NCBI RefSeq assembly: GCF_900637655.1
Contig: NZ_LR134384.1
Span: forward strand, 930,001-994,000
Direction: 5' to 3'
DNA length: 64,000 nucleotides
Source of the DNA: Segatella oris
GTDB taxonomy: Bacteria > Bacteroidota > Bacteroidia > Bacteroidales > Bacteroidaceae
Positions within the stretch are counted from its first letter, which is position 1. Each line of letters starts with the position of its first letter. Under the pieces are notes generated by a model, which did not search any database, had not been told where the DNA came from, and saw only the letters and a program-made list of their open reading frames with translations. This document shows positions 34,381 to 43,918 of the stretch, in pieces. The position numbers and the translations under genes are program-made.

Positions 34381-34953
34381 TTAATTCACCGTTAAAACAC
34401 CATACGGCCCAGTAGTCTGCGCACGATAACGCGTAAGTTTACGCCCCCGCTCTCCTTGGACTATGACCCCGCTGTTGTTGAGGTTATAACGGCGATTACA
34501 CACTCTGCAGACGGCAATTCCATCCGCCAAAAGCTGCAAAGGCTTACTCTTCAAAGGCAAAGCCTGCGGATCAAAGCAGTTAGGACACTCTAAATCGTAG
34601 GCATAGAACACAGGCGGATTGTTCAGATTACCATAGCCCACAATGAGTCCGTTGTTGCATCCAAGAACATGACGACGCTGGATTTCGAGGTCAGTGAGAA
34701 TGCTTTTACTCGTCCGACCATCGCTGTTTGTGAACACATAATACTGCGCACCGCTGATAAACTGCCACCGAACTGTACAGAACATACCGCTATTCGGCGT
34801 CATCGCTTCAGCCAAACGCGCGTTCTGATGAACGTTGTTTTCATACACGAAATAAGGACGAAAATTGCCATATTCGTTTTGAATGTCACCGCAGGAAGCG
34901 ACAAACAACAGCATCAAAAGCAGGGAAAATGTCTGCAAGGCACTACGCATCAT
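34381..34953 (-). CDS. Small lipoprotein with two Cys pairs (Rieske- or zinc-ribbon-like)
   Basis: A 190-residue lipoprotein (Cys21 in VASC-GD). The C-terminal part shows YDLECPNCFDP (CxxC near 123-126) and GIAVCRVCNRRYNLNNSG (CxxC near 149-152), followed by GERGRKLTRYRA. The position and surrounding sequence recall the Rieske fold, but the canonical CxH..CxxH ligands are replaced by two CxxC pairs, which would suit zinc or a rubredoxin-like iron site. It is the last gene of the pyrE-SRPBCC run. I do not know its function. Confidence 0.7.
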   Translation of the reverse strand: MMRSALQTFSLLLMLLFVASCGDIQNEYGNFRPYFVYENNVHQNARLAEAMTPNSGMFCTVRWQFISGAQYYVFTNSDGRTSKSILTDLEIQRRHVLGCNNGLIVGYGNLNNPPVFYAYDLECPNCFDPQALPLKSKPLQLLADGIAVCRVCNRRYNLNNSGVIVQGERGRKLTRYRAQTTGPYGVLTVN

Positions 34954-35024
34954 TCACAATTCAAAGGGAGACTGCCCGCTGCCCACCTGCAAAACAAGCG
35001 GCAACAAGGGGCAGAGCGCAAGGC

Positions 35025-35435
35025 TTATTCATACTTTATCGACTGCAAGGCATCAGCTATCTTCTCAATACCTTCCTGTAACGGCTTCGAAACCATACCT
35101 TTAATAAAAGGGTTAAGATCGGCCTTGATGGTGAGTTTCATCTTACTCGACTGTGCCGTCACAGGCAAAATCTGTATCCAGAAGTTAAAAGGCAGCGGAC
35201 TTTCTGTCGTTTCAAACTTAATACATTTCGGCTCATCGCGCTCTACAATGTTCAGTTTCACGGCACCCATCGGCGTGTTGATACCAATCGAGTCAGTGTC
35301 AAAAGTGAGGTCTTTCACCTTATCTTCCGGTATACGGTCTTTCACCTTATCTATATTACTCAAATCGCTCAGCAGCTGATATACGCTCTGTTGCGGATAA
35401 TTTATCTGTCGGACAGTACTTTCAAATGTTGCCAT
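35025..35435 (-). CDS. SRPBCC (START-like) family protein
   Basis: A 136-residue protein with no signal peptide. The pattern of a first beta-strand, two helices (QSVYQLLSDLSNIDKVKDRIP), a curved beta-sheet and a long C-terminal helix (LQEGIEKIADALQSI) fits the SRPBCC/polyketide-cyclase fold with a hydrophobic ligand cavity. The ligand is unknown. It follows pyrE by 115 bases. Confidence 0.8.
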   Translation of the reverse strand: MATFESTVRQINYPQQSVYQLLSDLSNIDKVKDRIPEDKVKDLTFDTDSIGINTPMGAVKLNIVERDEPKCIKFETTESPLPFNFWIQILPVTAQSSKMKLTIKADLNPFIKGMVSKPLQEGIEKIADALQSIKYE

Positions 35436-35550
35436 TCATTTTAATTCATAATGCATCATGCATAATTCATCATTATGTCATTCGCGTTAATATATAATGA
35501 TAAACTGCGCTTCCTGTCAGCACTCATGCTTCAAGAAACGCTATATCATT

Positions 35551-36183
35551 CTATTTCTGCCATTTGTCGGGAGCCTCACGCCACTCATGCAGCACCTCAA
35601 CATCACTTTCAGAGATGTAGCCGGTAGACAGTGCTTCGGCCACAACATGCTCGTAGTCGGTGAGCGTAATAAGCTTAACACCGGCATCCTTAAAGGCTTT
35701 TTCGGCCACAGGAAAGCCATAAGTGTAGCTCGCAACCATGCCAATGACGTCACAGGCATTGCTTCTGATAGCCTCAACTGCTTTCAGACTGCTGCCGCCC
35801 GTAGAGATAAGATCTTCCACAACGACCACTTTCATCCCTGGTTTCAAGTCACCTTCGATGAGATTTTCCAAGCCGTGATCCTTCGGTTTAGAGCGAACAT
35901 AGACGAAAGGTAAATGAAGTTCGTCGGCCACTAAAGCTCCCTGGGCGATAGCTCCTGTTGCAACACCGGCTATGGCCTCCACTTCGGGGAAGCATTCAAG
36001 TATCTTATGCACTAATTCAAGCTTCACATAGTTGCGCAAGTCTGGGTATGACAGTGTCTTTCGATTGTCGCAATAGAACGGTGAATGCCAGCCCGAAGCC
36101 CATGTGAAAGGATTGTTGGGCTGGAGAATAATAGCTTTTACCTTCAGCAACTTTGACGCAAAGTCTTTCTTTAGATTGTCCAT
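35551..36183 (-). CDS. pyrE: Orotate phosphoribosyltransferase
   Basis: A 210-residue PRTase that makes OMP from orotate and PRPP in pyrimidine synthesis. The PRPP loop VVVVEDLISTGGSS (about 117-130) is diagnostic; FTWASGWHSPFYCDNRK near the start is the orotate-site signature. A strong promoter lies 30 bases upstream. Confidence 0.95.
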   Translation of the reverse strand: MDNLKKDFASKLLKVKAIILQPNNPFTWASGWHSPFYCDNRKTLSYPDLRNYVKLELVHKILECFPEVEAIAGVATGAIAQGALVADELHLPFVYVRSKPKDHGLENLIEGDLKPGMKVVVVEDLISTGGSSLKAVEAIRSNACDVIGMVASYTYGFPVAEKAFKDAGVKLITLTDYEHVVAEALSTGYISESDVEVLHEWREAPDKWQK

Positions 36184-36212
36184 TTTATTGCAATTTTAAT
36201 GATATATTGTTG

Positions 36213-36243
36213 CAAAGATAGGCTTTTTCTTTTATAAAACAAA
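36213..36243 (-). promoter_or_regulatory. Promoter of pyrE
   Basis: On the minus strand TTTG (36240-36243), a 19-base spacer and TATCTTTG (36213-36220) are a perfect Bacteroidetes promoter. Confidence 0.85.
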
Positions 36244-36410
36244 GTCTTCTGTGGTTTTCTTTCTGTCGGTTTAGGTTTTATTATAGGCTTGTTCGGAAAA
36301 TATAAAGTCACGAAAAGTCAGCCAGTCCACGCCATTCTTCGGCATGTTTCCTCTGACATTCCACCACGAAATCACAGGTAGCAGAAAATAGGTTAAATCT
36401 TTTGAACTAA

Positions 36411-36796
36411 CTTTACAATTGCCTTTGCACAACTTGAGAATTCAAAACAAAGCACCATTTCATTCCAAATACGCGCTGATTTTTTGCATTTTGCAATGCA
36501 CTGATTGTCAGATTGTTGCATGATTACAATCAAACGAAGACATAAAATCACGTGATGAAACGATGCAATCACAGTCATTTTACCATGCAATCTGCATGAG
36601 ATTACGGCCTAAGATGATGCAGATAGCCGTGCAATATGCGTCAAGTTGCGATGCTTGGAGAGCTTTTTTTCATTTTAAAGTGGCCGGAATGAGGGTATCT
36701 AAACCATAAAATGGCTTCGCATAAGCACAGAATGCAAATTTTCATTTCTGTTTGGTCGCGGAGAAAAGTGTTAAAAACAAGGAAGAAAGTTGACAG
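36411..36796 (-). repeat. Class I repeat element with 22-bp array E (inverted copy)
   Basis: Read on the minus strand from 36796, the left block (CTGTCAACTTTCTTCCTTG, then the GAAGCCA/TGGTTTA hairpin), the array and the right block follow the same order as at 29238. Array units on the plus strand start at 36563, 36585, 36607 and 36629, with a degenerate one at 36541. The end is CAATTGTAAAG complementary to 36411. Single-base differences from the copy at 29238 are scattered evenly, so both copies have aged together. The remaining parts of the 36184-36926 gap hold only the two promoters. Confidence 0.85.
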
Positions 36797-36842
36797 GAAA
36801 AGGGACAATCGTTATACGAAATTGCATTTTTCTTTCGCATAA

Positions 36843-36873
36843 CTTGCATTTTATTATAAATTGTCTAAATTTG
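36843..36873 (+). promoter_or_regulatory. Promoter of the secreted XAC2610-like gene
   Basis: CTTG (36843-36846), a 19-base spacer and TAAATTTG (36866-36873) fit the Bacteroidetes promoter; the ATG lies 53 bases further on. Confidence 0.75.
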
Positions 36874-36926
36874 CATTGTCAGTCCTCATATCGGGTTCTG
36901 AATAATAAAAAGAAAGGACTATCATT

Positions 36927-38159
36927 ATGAAAAAGCAGATGATTATAGCGCTCTTGCTGGCTTGGGCAGCCCAGATGAGCTTCACTAAAGCGGCGAACGA
37001 CAATCTCAAAGCACAACTTCTGCGCTATGACTACAGCCAGGTGCTGATGGAGAACGACTTCTTAGGCTACATCGGTAACGGCCAACGGCTCTATATGCAC
37101 TTTGACACAATCTATAAAGACCCTGTGAAACCACAGTATTATCACGTAGAAGGCAAGAGCAAAGTAAAGCAGAACCTCTGTAGTTTCACAGGGGGCATAA
37201 CCATTCATTCCTTTGTACCGAACGAGGAATCTGACAGTCTTGTAAAACGATATCATCTTAAAGCGCAGTATCAGTTGAATGAGGATGCCAACCAACGCGG
37301 TTCGGGTTTCTTTGCCGGTCGACTCACTTCCGACTTCTTCATCTATAGGGATTCCATTTGTTTCGACGAAATGGAAGGTGGCGAAGACGGCTATAATAAC
37401 AACCAATTTGAGGGCCGTTGGACCTCTTATCGCACGAAAATATCGAAGAAAGCGAATTTCGGCATAGGACGAATTCCCGACTCCGGCAATCTCGATGTAG
37501 GGGCAGCAGAGTTCCATGTGGACCCCAAAAAGCAGCATCTGGGCTGGGAAAGCTATACGGAAGCCTTTGAAACAGAGACTCCCGAAGGTCAGAAAGCGCA
37601 GGCAGAAGAGGACCGTGAGTGGTGGAAAGGCGATAAAGAGGTCTTTATTTCATGGCAATCGAAAACAGAAAATGAGGCAGTTAAGCTTGACATTTACCGC
37701 AATAAACATTATCTCCAAACACTTAATTTGGGTGAAAATGTTCTGGAGTACTGGGTAGATCAGCGTGATTACAACTTCGACGGACATCGAGACTTCGCGG
37801 TTTGGCTTGATTATGCAGAAAGCAAAAGGGTCTTCTTGTGGTCTGAGAAGCAAGGGAAATATGTGCATGAACCCTTTTTCGACAACTTAGAGTCACCCAT
37901 TATCTTCAAAGATGCCCGTTGCATAGTGAACAATCGCCACATCAATGAGGAGCGTACTGAATATGATATGTACCAATATGACGGCCAAAATTATCGTCTC
38001 ATTTCAACCTTAGTGCAACGTGGTTACACTTCTGAAAACCTTCTACTCATCCTCTATGATGCCAGCGGAAAACGTGTGCGTGAAATCCAAAAGCCCACAT
38101 TCCAGCAGCTGACTCCTCTTTGGCAGAAGTACACTTTAATTGACTATTTAGGCTATTAA
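36927..38159 (+). CDS. Secreted protein with XAC2610-like C-terminal region
   Basis: A 410-residue exported protein of unknown function, signal peptide about 1-22 (cleavage near TKA-A). The N-terminal half is a beta-rich domain with no family I can name. The C-terminal half contains LEYWVDQRDYNFDGHRDFAVWLDY (about 275-298), then SEKQGKYVHEPFFDNLESP, a pattern seen in XAC2610-type proteins and resembling calcium-binding D-x-N-x-D loops (DYNFDGHRD). It stands alone, with a promoter just upstream and an intergenic gap after it. Confidence 0.7.
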   Translation: MKKQMIIALLLAWAAQMSFTKAANDNLKAQLLRYDYSQVLMENDFLGYIGNGQRLYMHFDTIYKDPVKPQYYHVEGKSKVKQNLCSFTGGITIHSFVPNEESDSLVKRYHLKAQYQLNEDANQRGSGFFAGRLTSDFFIYRDSICFDEMEGGEDGYNNNQFEGRWTSYRTKISKKANFGIGRIPDSGNLDVGAAEFHVDPKKQHLGWESYTEAFETETPEGQKAQAEEDREWWKGDKEVFISWQSKTENEAVKLDIYRNKHYLQTLNLGENVLEYWVDQRDYNFDGHRDFAVWLDYAESKRVFLWSEKQGKYVHEPFFDNLESPIIFKDARCIVNNRHINEERTEYDMYQYDGQNYRLISTLVQRGYTSENLLLILYDASGKRVREIQKPTFQQLTPLWQKYTLIDYLGY

Positions 38160-38299
38160 GAGGCAGTGGAAAGGACATGACGACCAGTAGTGACCGCTCA
38201 CGCCCATGATTTTAGCGTGCAAAATGTAATTAATTTGCATATAAAGGCGTTGTCTCTCAACTTTTTACTACCTTTGCCTGCGAATAGAGAAAAGTCAAG

Positions 38300-39118
38300 A
38301 TGAGTAAGAAACAAATTCTTTTGATCAACGACATGGCAGGTTATGGCAAGGTGGCTACGGCTGCCATGCTGCCTATTCTGTCGTATTTCGGTCACCCGAC
38401 TTACAATCTTCCGACGGCTTTAGTGTCGAATACGCTCGACTATGGTAAGTTCAACATCATGGACACTACCGACTACATACGCGGTGTTTTCCCTGTATGG
38501 AAAGAACTTTGCTTCACGTTTGACGCCATTGCCACAGGCTTCATCGTCAGCGAGAAACAAGCCGAAATCGTGTCGCGCTACTGTCTTGAGCAGGCCACTA
38601 CAGGCACAACAATCTTCGTCGACCCTATCATGGGCGATGAAGGCAAGCTCTATAACGGTGTCACACCATCCACAATCAAGAGTATGCGCGAGATGTTGAG
38701 CGTGGCACATCTATGCTATCCCAACTTCACCGAGGCCTGCTACCTGACTGACAGCACGTATGATTGTAAAGGCGTCAGCCTGAAAGAAGCTTATCATATG
38801 CTTGACCTTCTGCGCAAGATTGGCACAAAGTCGGTGCTCATTACAAGCATTCCTGTCGACGGGAAGCCCTCTGTCGTGGGCTACAACCACATCAGCAATG
38901 AGTATTTCCAACTCTGCTATGATGAAATCCCGGTGCATTTCCCCGGCACAGGCGACATCTTTTCGGCCATTCTCATCGGTCATCTGCTCAACGATGAGCC
39001 TCTGACTGACGCCACACGCAAGGCAATGGACGGCGTCTATCAACTCATATTCCTCAACAAGGACAATGAAGACAAGAACCGAGGGATACCTCTTGAACAA
39101 TATTTGAATATTCTCTAA
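38300..39118 (+). CDS. pdxY: Pyridoxal/pyridoxamine kinase
   Basis: A 272-residue ribokinase-superfamily enzyme. INDMAGYGKVATAAMLPILSYFG at the start is the PdxY-type substrate site (usually D-x-x-x-G-G-A); PIMGD and the anion-hole motif GTGDIFSAIL with the catalytic Asp (about 222) are clear. It salvages vitamin B6 by phosphorylation. TACCTTTG upstream (about 38267) is a likely -7 box. The AspT-type transporter gene starts 7 bases later, so the two share a transcript. Confidence 0.9.
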   Translation: MSKKQILLINDMAGYGKVATAAMLPILSYFGHPTYNLPTALVSNTLDYGKFNIMDTTDYIRGVFPVWKELCFTFDAIATGFIVSEKQAEIVSRYCLEQATTGTTIFVDPIMGDEGKLYNGVTPSTIKSMREMLSVAHLCYPNFTEACYLTDSTYDCKGVSLKEAYHMLDLLRKIGTKSVLITSIPVDGKPSVVGYNHISNEYFQLCYDEIPVHFPGTGDIFSAILIGHLLNDEPLTDATRKAMDGVYQLIFLNKDNEDKNRGIPLEQYLNIL

Positions 39119-39125
39119 CACAAAC

Positions 39126-40790
39126 ATGGACTGGATAAATAATCTCTTTACCATTCATTCTTCCATTCAGACCGTCGTCATTCTGTCAATCATTATTGCG
39201 TGCGGTTTAGGCATCGGTAAGCTCAAGGTGATGGGCATTTCCCTTGGCATTGCATTCGTTTTCTTTGTGGGTATCTTTGCCGGGCACCTTGGTTTCAGCG
39301 TTGATTCCACTGTACTTGACTATGCTGAAACCTTCGGTTTGGCCATGTTTGTCTATTGTCTCGGTCTGCATGTAGGGCCCAATTTCTTCGGTTCTCTGCG
39401 TCATGAAGGCATGGCACTCAACATATGGAGTCTTGTTGTTGTCATTGTAGGAACACTCTTTGCTCTGTTGTTGATACCGCTCACAGGCATCAACCTGCCC
39501 GACATGGTAGGTCTGCTTTGCGGTGCAACTACCAATACACCGGCCCTCGGTGCAGCCACTCAAGCACTGAGTCACTTGGGAATGAGCAGCGGAAGTGTAG
39601 CCCTTGCCACTGCCGTTACCTATCCGTTGGGGGTGCTTGGCGTGATCGTTGCAATGATCATTCTGCGCAAATTCTTCGTCAAACCAACCGACCTTGAGAT
39701 ACAATCTGTCGACAGTAATGACCACACTTACATTGCCGAATTCGAGGTTATCAATCCTGCAACGTCGGGAAAGGACATTGCTACAGTGTCGAGTATGACG
39801 CATCTGAAATTCATTATCTCACGTATCTGGCGTGGAAATGAAGTCATTGTGCCCACGGCGGAGACCGTACTGAAGGCCAATGATGACCTGCTTGTCATCA
39901 CCACGAAAGAAGATGAGGGTGCCATGGAAATCCTTTTCGGCAAGAAAATCAATAAGGATTGGAACAAGGAAGCTATCGACTGGAACGCTATTGACTCCTT
40001 GGTTGAGAGCCGTATCTTAGTGCTGACGCGCACTGAACTCAATGGGAAGCGACTCGGAGAGCTGCATCTTCGCAAGTCGTATGGCGTCAATGTGAGCCGT
40101 GTACTGCGTGGCGATACGAAGCTGTTGGCCACAGGTGACCTGCGATTGCAATATGGAGACCGCATCACAGTCGTGGGACAACACGAAGCCGTTAACCATG
40201 TTGAAGGCTACTTCGGCAATTCTGTCAAGACACTCAATGAACCGAATATCGGCAGCATTCTCCTGGGAATGTTCCTTGGGCTGGCGCTCGGCACTATTCC
40301 TATCAGTATTCCCGGCATGGAAAGTTCTGTCCGATTGGGCATTGCCGGCGGCCCTATTATCATGGGAATCATTGTCGGTGCACTCGGCCCGAAGATGCAC
40401 TTCATCTCTTACACCACGCAATCAGCCTCGCTGATGCTGCGGAAACTCGGGTTAAGTCTTTACTTGGCATGTCTTGGTCTCGATGCAGGGAAAGACTTCT
40501 TCGGTACAGTGATGCGTCCACAGGGACTGCTTTGGGTGGGCGTCGGTGCGTTGATTACGATTGTTCCCGTGCTCATCGTGGGACTGATTGCATTGAAAAC
40601 AAAGAAGTTTGACTTTGGAACCATCTGTGGAATTCTTTGCGGAAGCATGGCCAACCCTATGGCCTTAGGCTATGCCAACGATACTTTGAAGGGCGATACT
40701 GCCAGCATCAGCTATGCTTCGGTTTATCCGTTGGGCATGTTTGTGCGTGTGATTATCGCCCAGATTATCGTGATGTTCTTTGCAACATGA
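39126..40790 (+). CDS. AspT/YidE-YbjL family transporter with two RCK_C domains
   Basis: A 554-residue membrane protein. Two groups of about five membrane helices flank a cytoplasmic region (about 195-370) made of two TrkA-C (RCK_C) domains (IRVL-like strands: FEVINPATSGKDIATVSSM..., RILVLTRTELNGKRLGELHL). The repeated GLxLGxxPI and GLSLYLACLGLDAGKDFF stretches match the AspT exchanger family. Known members exchange aspartate for alanine; many are uncharacterised. It shares a transcript with the pyridoxal kinase. The substrate cannot be inferred. Confidence 0.9.
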   Translation: MDWINNLFTIHSSIQTVVILSIIIACGLGIGKLKVMGISLGIAFVFFVGIFAGHLGFSVDSTVLDYAETFGLAMFVYCLGLHVGPNFFGSLRHEGMALNIWSLVVVIVGTLFALLLIPLTGINLPDMVGLLCGATTNTPALGAATQALSHLGMSSGSVALATAVTYPLGVLGVIVAMIILRKFFVKPTDLEIQSVDSNDHTYIAEFEVINPATSGKDIATVSSMTHLKFIISRIWRGNEVIVPTAETVLKANDDLLVITTKEDEGAMEILFGKKINKDWNKEAIDWNAIDSLVESRILVLTRTELNGKRLGELHLRKSYGVNVSRVLRGDTKLLATGDLRLQYGDRITVVGQHEAVNHVEGYFGNSVKTLNEPNIGSILLGMFLGLALGTIPISIPGMESSVRLGIAGGPIIMGIIVGALGPKMHFISYTTQSASLMLRKLGLSLYLACLGLDAGKDFFGTVMRPQGLLWVGVGALITIVPVLIVGLIALKTKKFDFGTICGILCGSMANPMALGYANDTLKGDTASISYASVYPLGMFVRVIIAQIIVMFFAT

Positions 40791-40961
40791 CCTTTGTGGC
40801 GGATGAATTCATTCCCTCGGAAACTCTTTCTCAAATATCTTTGCATAACAAGTAGATTTGAGAAAGGGAATCTTTTGAGGCTTGCTTTGTCTTTACTGAC
40901 TTTGCAGAAGTCAGGCTGCACTCACAAACGCAAAGAAGAAAGAACATTCTTTACTTTTCCC

Positions 40962-40992
40962 TTTGATGTTTGCTTCGTTTGCACTAACTTTG
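40962..40992 (+). promoter_or_regulatory. Promoter of the six-gene membrane operon
   Basis: TTTG (40962-40965), a 19-base spacer and TAACTTTG (40985-40992) precede the ATG at 41010. The promoter excludes in-frame starts further upstream. Confidence 0.75.
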
Positions 40993-41009
40993 CAGAAAAT
41001 AAGGATTTG

Positions 41010-42845
41010 ATGAAGATAGTGAAGCCATTAAACTGCTTATTCGCAAAGATTTTCAGTCCCGTGAAAGGCAATGCATTGTTTTTTGTAATGATGTATGTGC
41101 TGAGTTGCTTGTGTGCCTGGATTACCCTACCGCCTTTCAAAGGTGCAACAGTCTATGAAAACCTATATACAGAGCAGTTTGTCGACCTCTATGTGATTTG
41201 TCTTCTGCTGATGCTTGTGCCCCTGAAAGCACGCAGATGGGTACGCCTCTTCCTCTACATTATATTATATAGTGTGGCATTAGCCGACACCTATTGCTTC
41301 GTAAAGTTCGGCTCTACGCTTAATCCTTCCATGCTGATGCTCGTTGGCGAGACCAACAGTCGCGAGGCATTGGATTTCATTTCGAGTCTTCTTTCGGCCG
41401 ATTTCCTGTTCAGCAATGTCGGTTGGATTATCCTTCTGGCTGTGTTCAACATCTTTCTTGCCTATCTTCCACGCATCAAACGATTGCATCTTCCACAGTT
41501 TTCAATTGAGAAATACTATCCCCTTGCAGGACTGTTTACGCTGTTCATGGTCGTATGGGGCGCTGTTGCATCGGCCCACAACAAGGCGGCCACGTGGAAA
41601 CTGATGAGCGGACGCTCGATAGGAGAAGTGGAACACACGCTCACCGAGAAAGACCATGCCGTGCTCTATACGCCTTTCAGCCGCCTCGTCTTCAGCATCT
41701 ATGCCAACAAATTAGCTGCCAAACAGGTGGATAAACTCGTGGCTGCATCCGACAAAGTGAAGGTTGACAGCTGCTCATTCCGTTCACCCAACATCGTCTT
41801 GATTATCGGAGAAAGCTATGGAAAACATCATTCCCAGCAGTATGGCTACTTCATGCCGACCACGCCTCGACAGATTAAACGCGAGCATCGCGGCTTCCTT
41901 GTGCCCTATTCCGACGTGGTGGCACCATGGAACCTGACGAGTTATGTCTTTAAAAATGTATTCTCCATGCACGTCGTCGGACAGCAGGGAGACTGGTGCG
42001 ACTACCCACTTTTCCCCGAATTATTCCGTAAAGCAGGCTATAAAGTGCAGTTCCTTACCAATCAGTTCCTGATAGAAGCCAACGCTGCCGTATATGATTT
42101 CAGCGGGGGATTCTTCTTGAATAACCCCACATTGAACAAGGCACAGTTTGACCTCCGCAATGAAAAACTGCACGTGTTCGATGAGGACTTATTAGCCGAC
42201 TACGACCGTTTCGTGAAAGAAGGAAAGATAGATACCAAGGGCCCTAACCTCACCATATTCCACCTGATAGGTCAACATGTGAACTATCGCACGCGTTGTC
42301 CGAAGAAACAATATAAGTTCTCTGCTGACGACTACACCGAGAAACGCCCCGAACTGTCCGAGAAACAGCGCACCATATTAAGCTACTACGACAACGCCGT
42401 GCGTTATAATGACTCGATTGTCGACCAGATCTGCAAGCGATTTGAGAACAAAGATGCTATCGTTATCTATATGCCCGACCACGGAGAAGAGTGCTATGAG
42501 GAGTCGCGGGGCTTCATTTGCCGCAATCATTCGGCTGCCATCGACTGGCCATTAGCCCACTATGAGTTTGAAATTCCATTCTGGATATACTGCTCTCCGA
42601 AGTATGCGCACCGGCATCCGGAGATATTTCGCGAGGTCGTTCAGGCTCGCCGACGTCGCTTCATGACTGATGCGCTGCCCCACATGCTGCTTTATTTGGC
42701 TGGCATTCAGGCGAAAGACTATCATCCCGAATATAACATTCTGAGCGATCATTACGATGAAATGCGTCCCAGAATCCTAAAGGCGACCACCGATTACGAC
42801 AAGTTGCGCGAAGCTTATTACAAGGAGAAAAAGAACAAGAAATGA
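41010..42845 (+). CDS. Phosphoethanolamine transferase-like membrane enzyme (sulfatase fold)
   Basis: I start it at ATG 41010 because the promoter lies just upstream; the frame extends 72 codons further back without signals. The 611-residue product has about five N-terminal membrane helices (to about residue 170) and a periplasmic alkaline-phosphatase/sulfatase-fold domain: IVLIIGESYGKHHSQQYGY (metal Glu), APWNLTSY (catalytic Thr), MPDHGEECYEE and ICRNHSAAIDWP (metal ligands). It resembles EptA/CptA-type enzymes that move phosphoethanolamine from lipid to lipid A or other glycans. It opens an operon of envelope-modifying genes. Confidence 0.88.
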   Translation: MKIVKPLNCLFAKIFSPVKGNALFFVMMYVLSCLCAWITLPPFKGATVYENLYTEQFVDLYVICLLLMLVPLKARRWVRLFLYIILYSVALADTYCFVKFGSTLNPSMLMLVGETNSREALDFISSLLSADFLFSNVGWIILLAVFNIFLAYLPRIKRLHLPQFSIEKYYPLAGLFTLFMVVWGAVASAHNKAATWKLMSGRSIGEVEHTLTEKDHAVLYTPFSRLVFSIYANKLAAKQVDKLVAASDKVKVDSCSFRSPNIVLIIGESYGKHHSQQYGYFMPTTPRQIKREHRGFLVPYSDVVAPWNLTSYVFKNVFSMHVVGQQGDWCDYPLFPELFRKAGYKVQFLTNQFLIEANAAVYDFSGGFFLNNPTLNKAQFDLRNEKLHVFDEDLLADYDRFVKEGKIDTKGPNLTIFHLIGQHVNYRTRCPKKQYKFSADDYTEKRPELSEKQRTILSYYDNAVRYNDSIVDQICKRFENKDAIVIYMPDHGEECYEESRGFICRNHSAAIDWPLAHYEFEIPFWIYCSPKYAHRHPEIFREVVQARRRRFMTDALPHMLLYLAGIQAKDYHPEYNILSDHYDEMRPRILKATTDYDKLREAYYKEKKNKK

Positions 42846-43918
42846 ACTATCAACTGCTCACCCGTGCCGAATGTAAAGCCATGCGAGGGCTGGCTATCAT
42901 CGGTATCTTCATGCATAACTATTGCCATTGGCTCAACCCGGTGGTCAAGGAGAATGAATATCAGTATTTTCAAAGCAATACTGACTGGTTCAGACAGGTG
43001 CTTTCAGCTCCCGATGAGCTGCTCCCCATGCATCTGTTATCGTTCTTTGGTCACTATGGTGTACCTGTTTTTCTGTTTCTAAGTGCCTATGGATTGGTGA
43101 TGAAATACGAGACTTCAGCCGATGAACAGAGTCTGCAAAGAGGCAGAAGTGGGCTTGAAAGCGTCTTCAGCTTCATGAAACATCATTATAAAAAGCTGTT
43201 CAAGATGATGATATTGGGCTTCGTAGCCTTCACAATGATTGATCTCATGACCCCTCATTCGCATCATTACGAAGCATCAGACATCGTGGCTATGCTCGGC
43301 ATGTTCAATAATCTTCTGCCTCATCCCGATGATATCATCTGGCCAGGTCCCTATTGGTTCTTCGGCTTAATGCTTCAACTCTATTTGGTTTTCCGCCTTT
43401 TCATCGCCCGCAGACATTGGAGTTGGACAGTCGGTTTAATGGTGGTTTGCGTGGCATTACAGTTCTGTTTCGGGCCAGAGAGCGAGGAACTGAACCGCTA
43501 TCGCTATAATTTCATGGGCGGCATGCTGCCTTTCGGACTCGGCATTCTCTATGCCCGCTATGGTCGCCCCATGGATTTGAAGACACATGCAGCCCTGTTT
43601 GTCGGTTCTGTCTTCATGATTTTCTGGTTCAGCATGAGTTTCACAGGCTGGACTTTCGTACCTGTTTTCATCTGCACGGCAACCGTTTCATTGGTCAAAC
43701 TGTTTTCCATGCGTCCCTTTCAACACGTCAACAAGGCCCTTGTTTGGACAGGAGGCATCAGTGCAGCCCTATTCGTTTGCCACCCCATCACACGTAAGAT
43801 TTTTATTCCTCTCAGCCGACAGGGAGACTATTACGCAGGCTTCCTGCTCTACATTGTGACGAGCGTTTGCTTGGCATGGGCCTTCCGTGAAATCATCAAA
43901 CGCATTCCCATCAAATGA
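42842..43918 (+). CDS. Membrane acyltransferase (acyltransferase family 3)
   Basis: A 358-residue protein with about ten hydrophobic segments. RAECKAMRGLAIIGIFMHNYCHWL near the start carries the family's RG..I..V..H pattern with His26 as candidate catalytic residue. Family members add acetyl or succinyl groups to sugars of surface polysaccharides. It overlaps both neighbours by 4 bases (ATGA), indicating translational coupling. Confidence 0.85.
   Translation: MNYQLLTRAECKAMRGLAIIGIFMHNYCHWLNPVVKENEYQYFQSNTDWFRQVLSAPDELLPMHLLSFFGHYGVPVFLFLSAYGLVMKYETSADEQSLQRGRSGLESVFSFMKHHYKKLFKMMILGFVAFTMIDLMTPHSHHYEASDIVAMLGMFNNLLPHPDDIIWPGPYWFFGLMLQLYLVFRLFIARRHWSWTVGLMVVCVALQFCFGPESEELNRYRYNFMGGMLPFGLGILYARYGRPMDLKTHAALFVGSVFMIFWFSMSFTGWTFVPVFICTATVSLVKLFSMRPFQHVNKALVWTGGISAALFVCHPITRKIFIPLSRQGDYYAGFLLYIVTSVCLAWAFREIIKRIPIK

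Noticed and set aside
40900..40992. Duplicate ACTGACTTTGCAG / ACTAACTTTGCAG boxes as tandem promoters
   Set aside because: Only the second has a -33 partner at proper spacing; the first is probably chance or a decayed copy.
40794..41009. 72-codon N-terminal extension of the phosphoethanolamine transferase-like gene
   Set aside because: A full promoter (TTTG-N19-TAACTTTG, 40962-40992) lies inside the extension, and the ATG at 41010 gives a normal membrane-anchor start.
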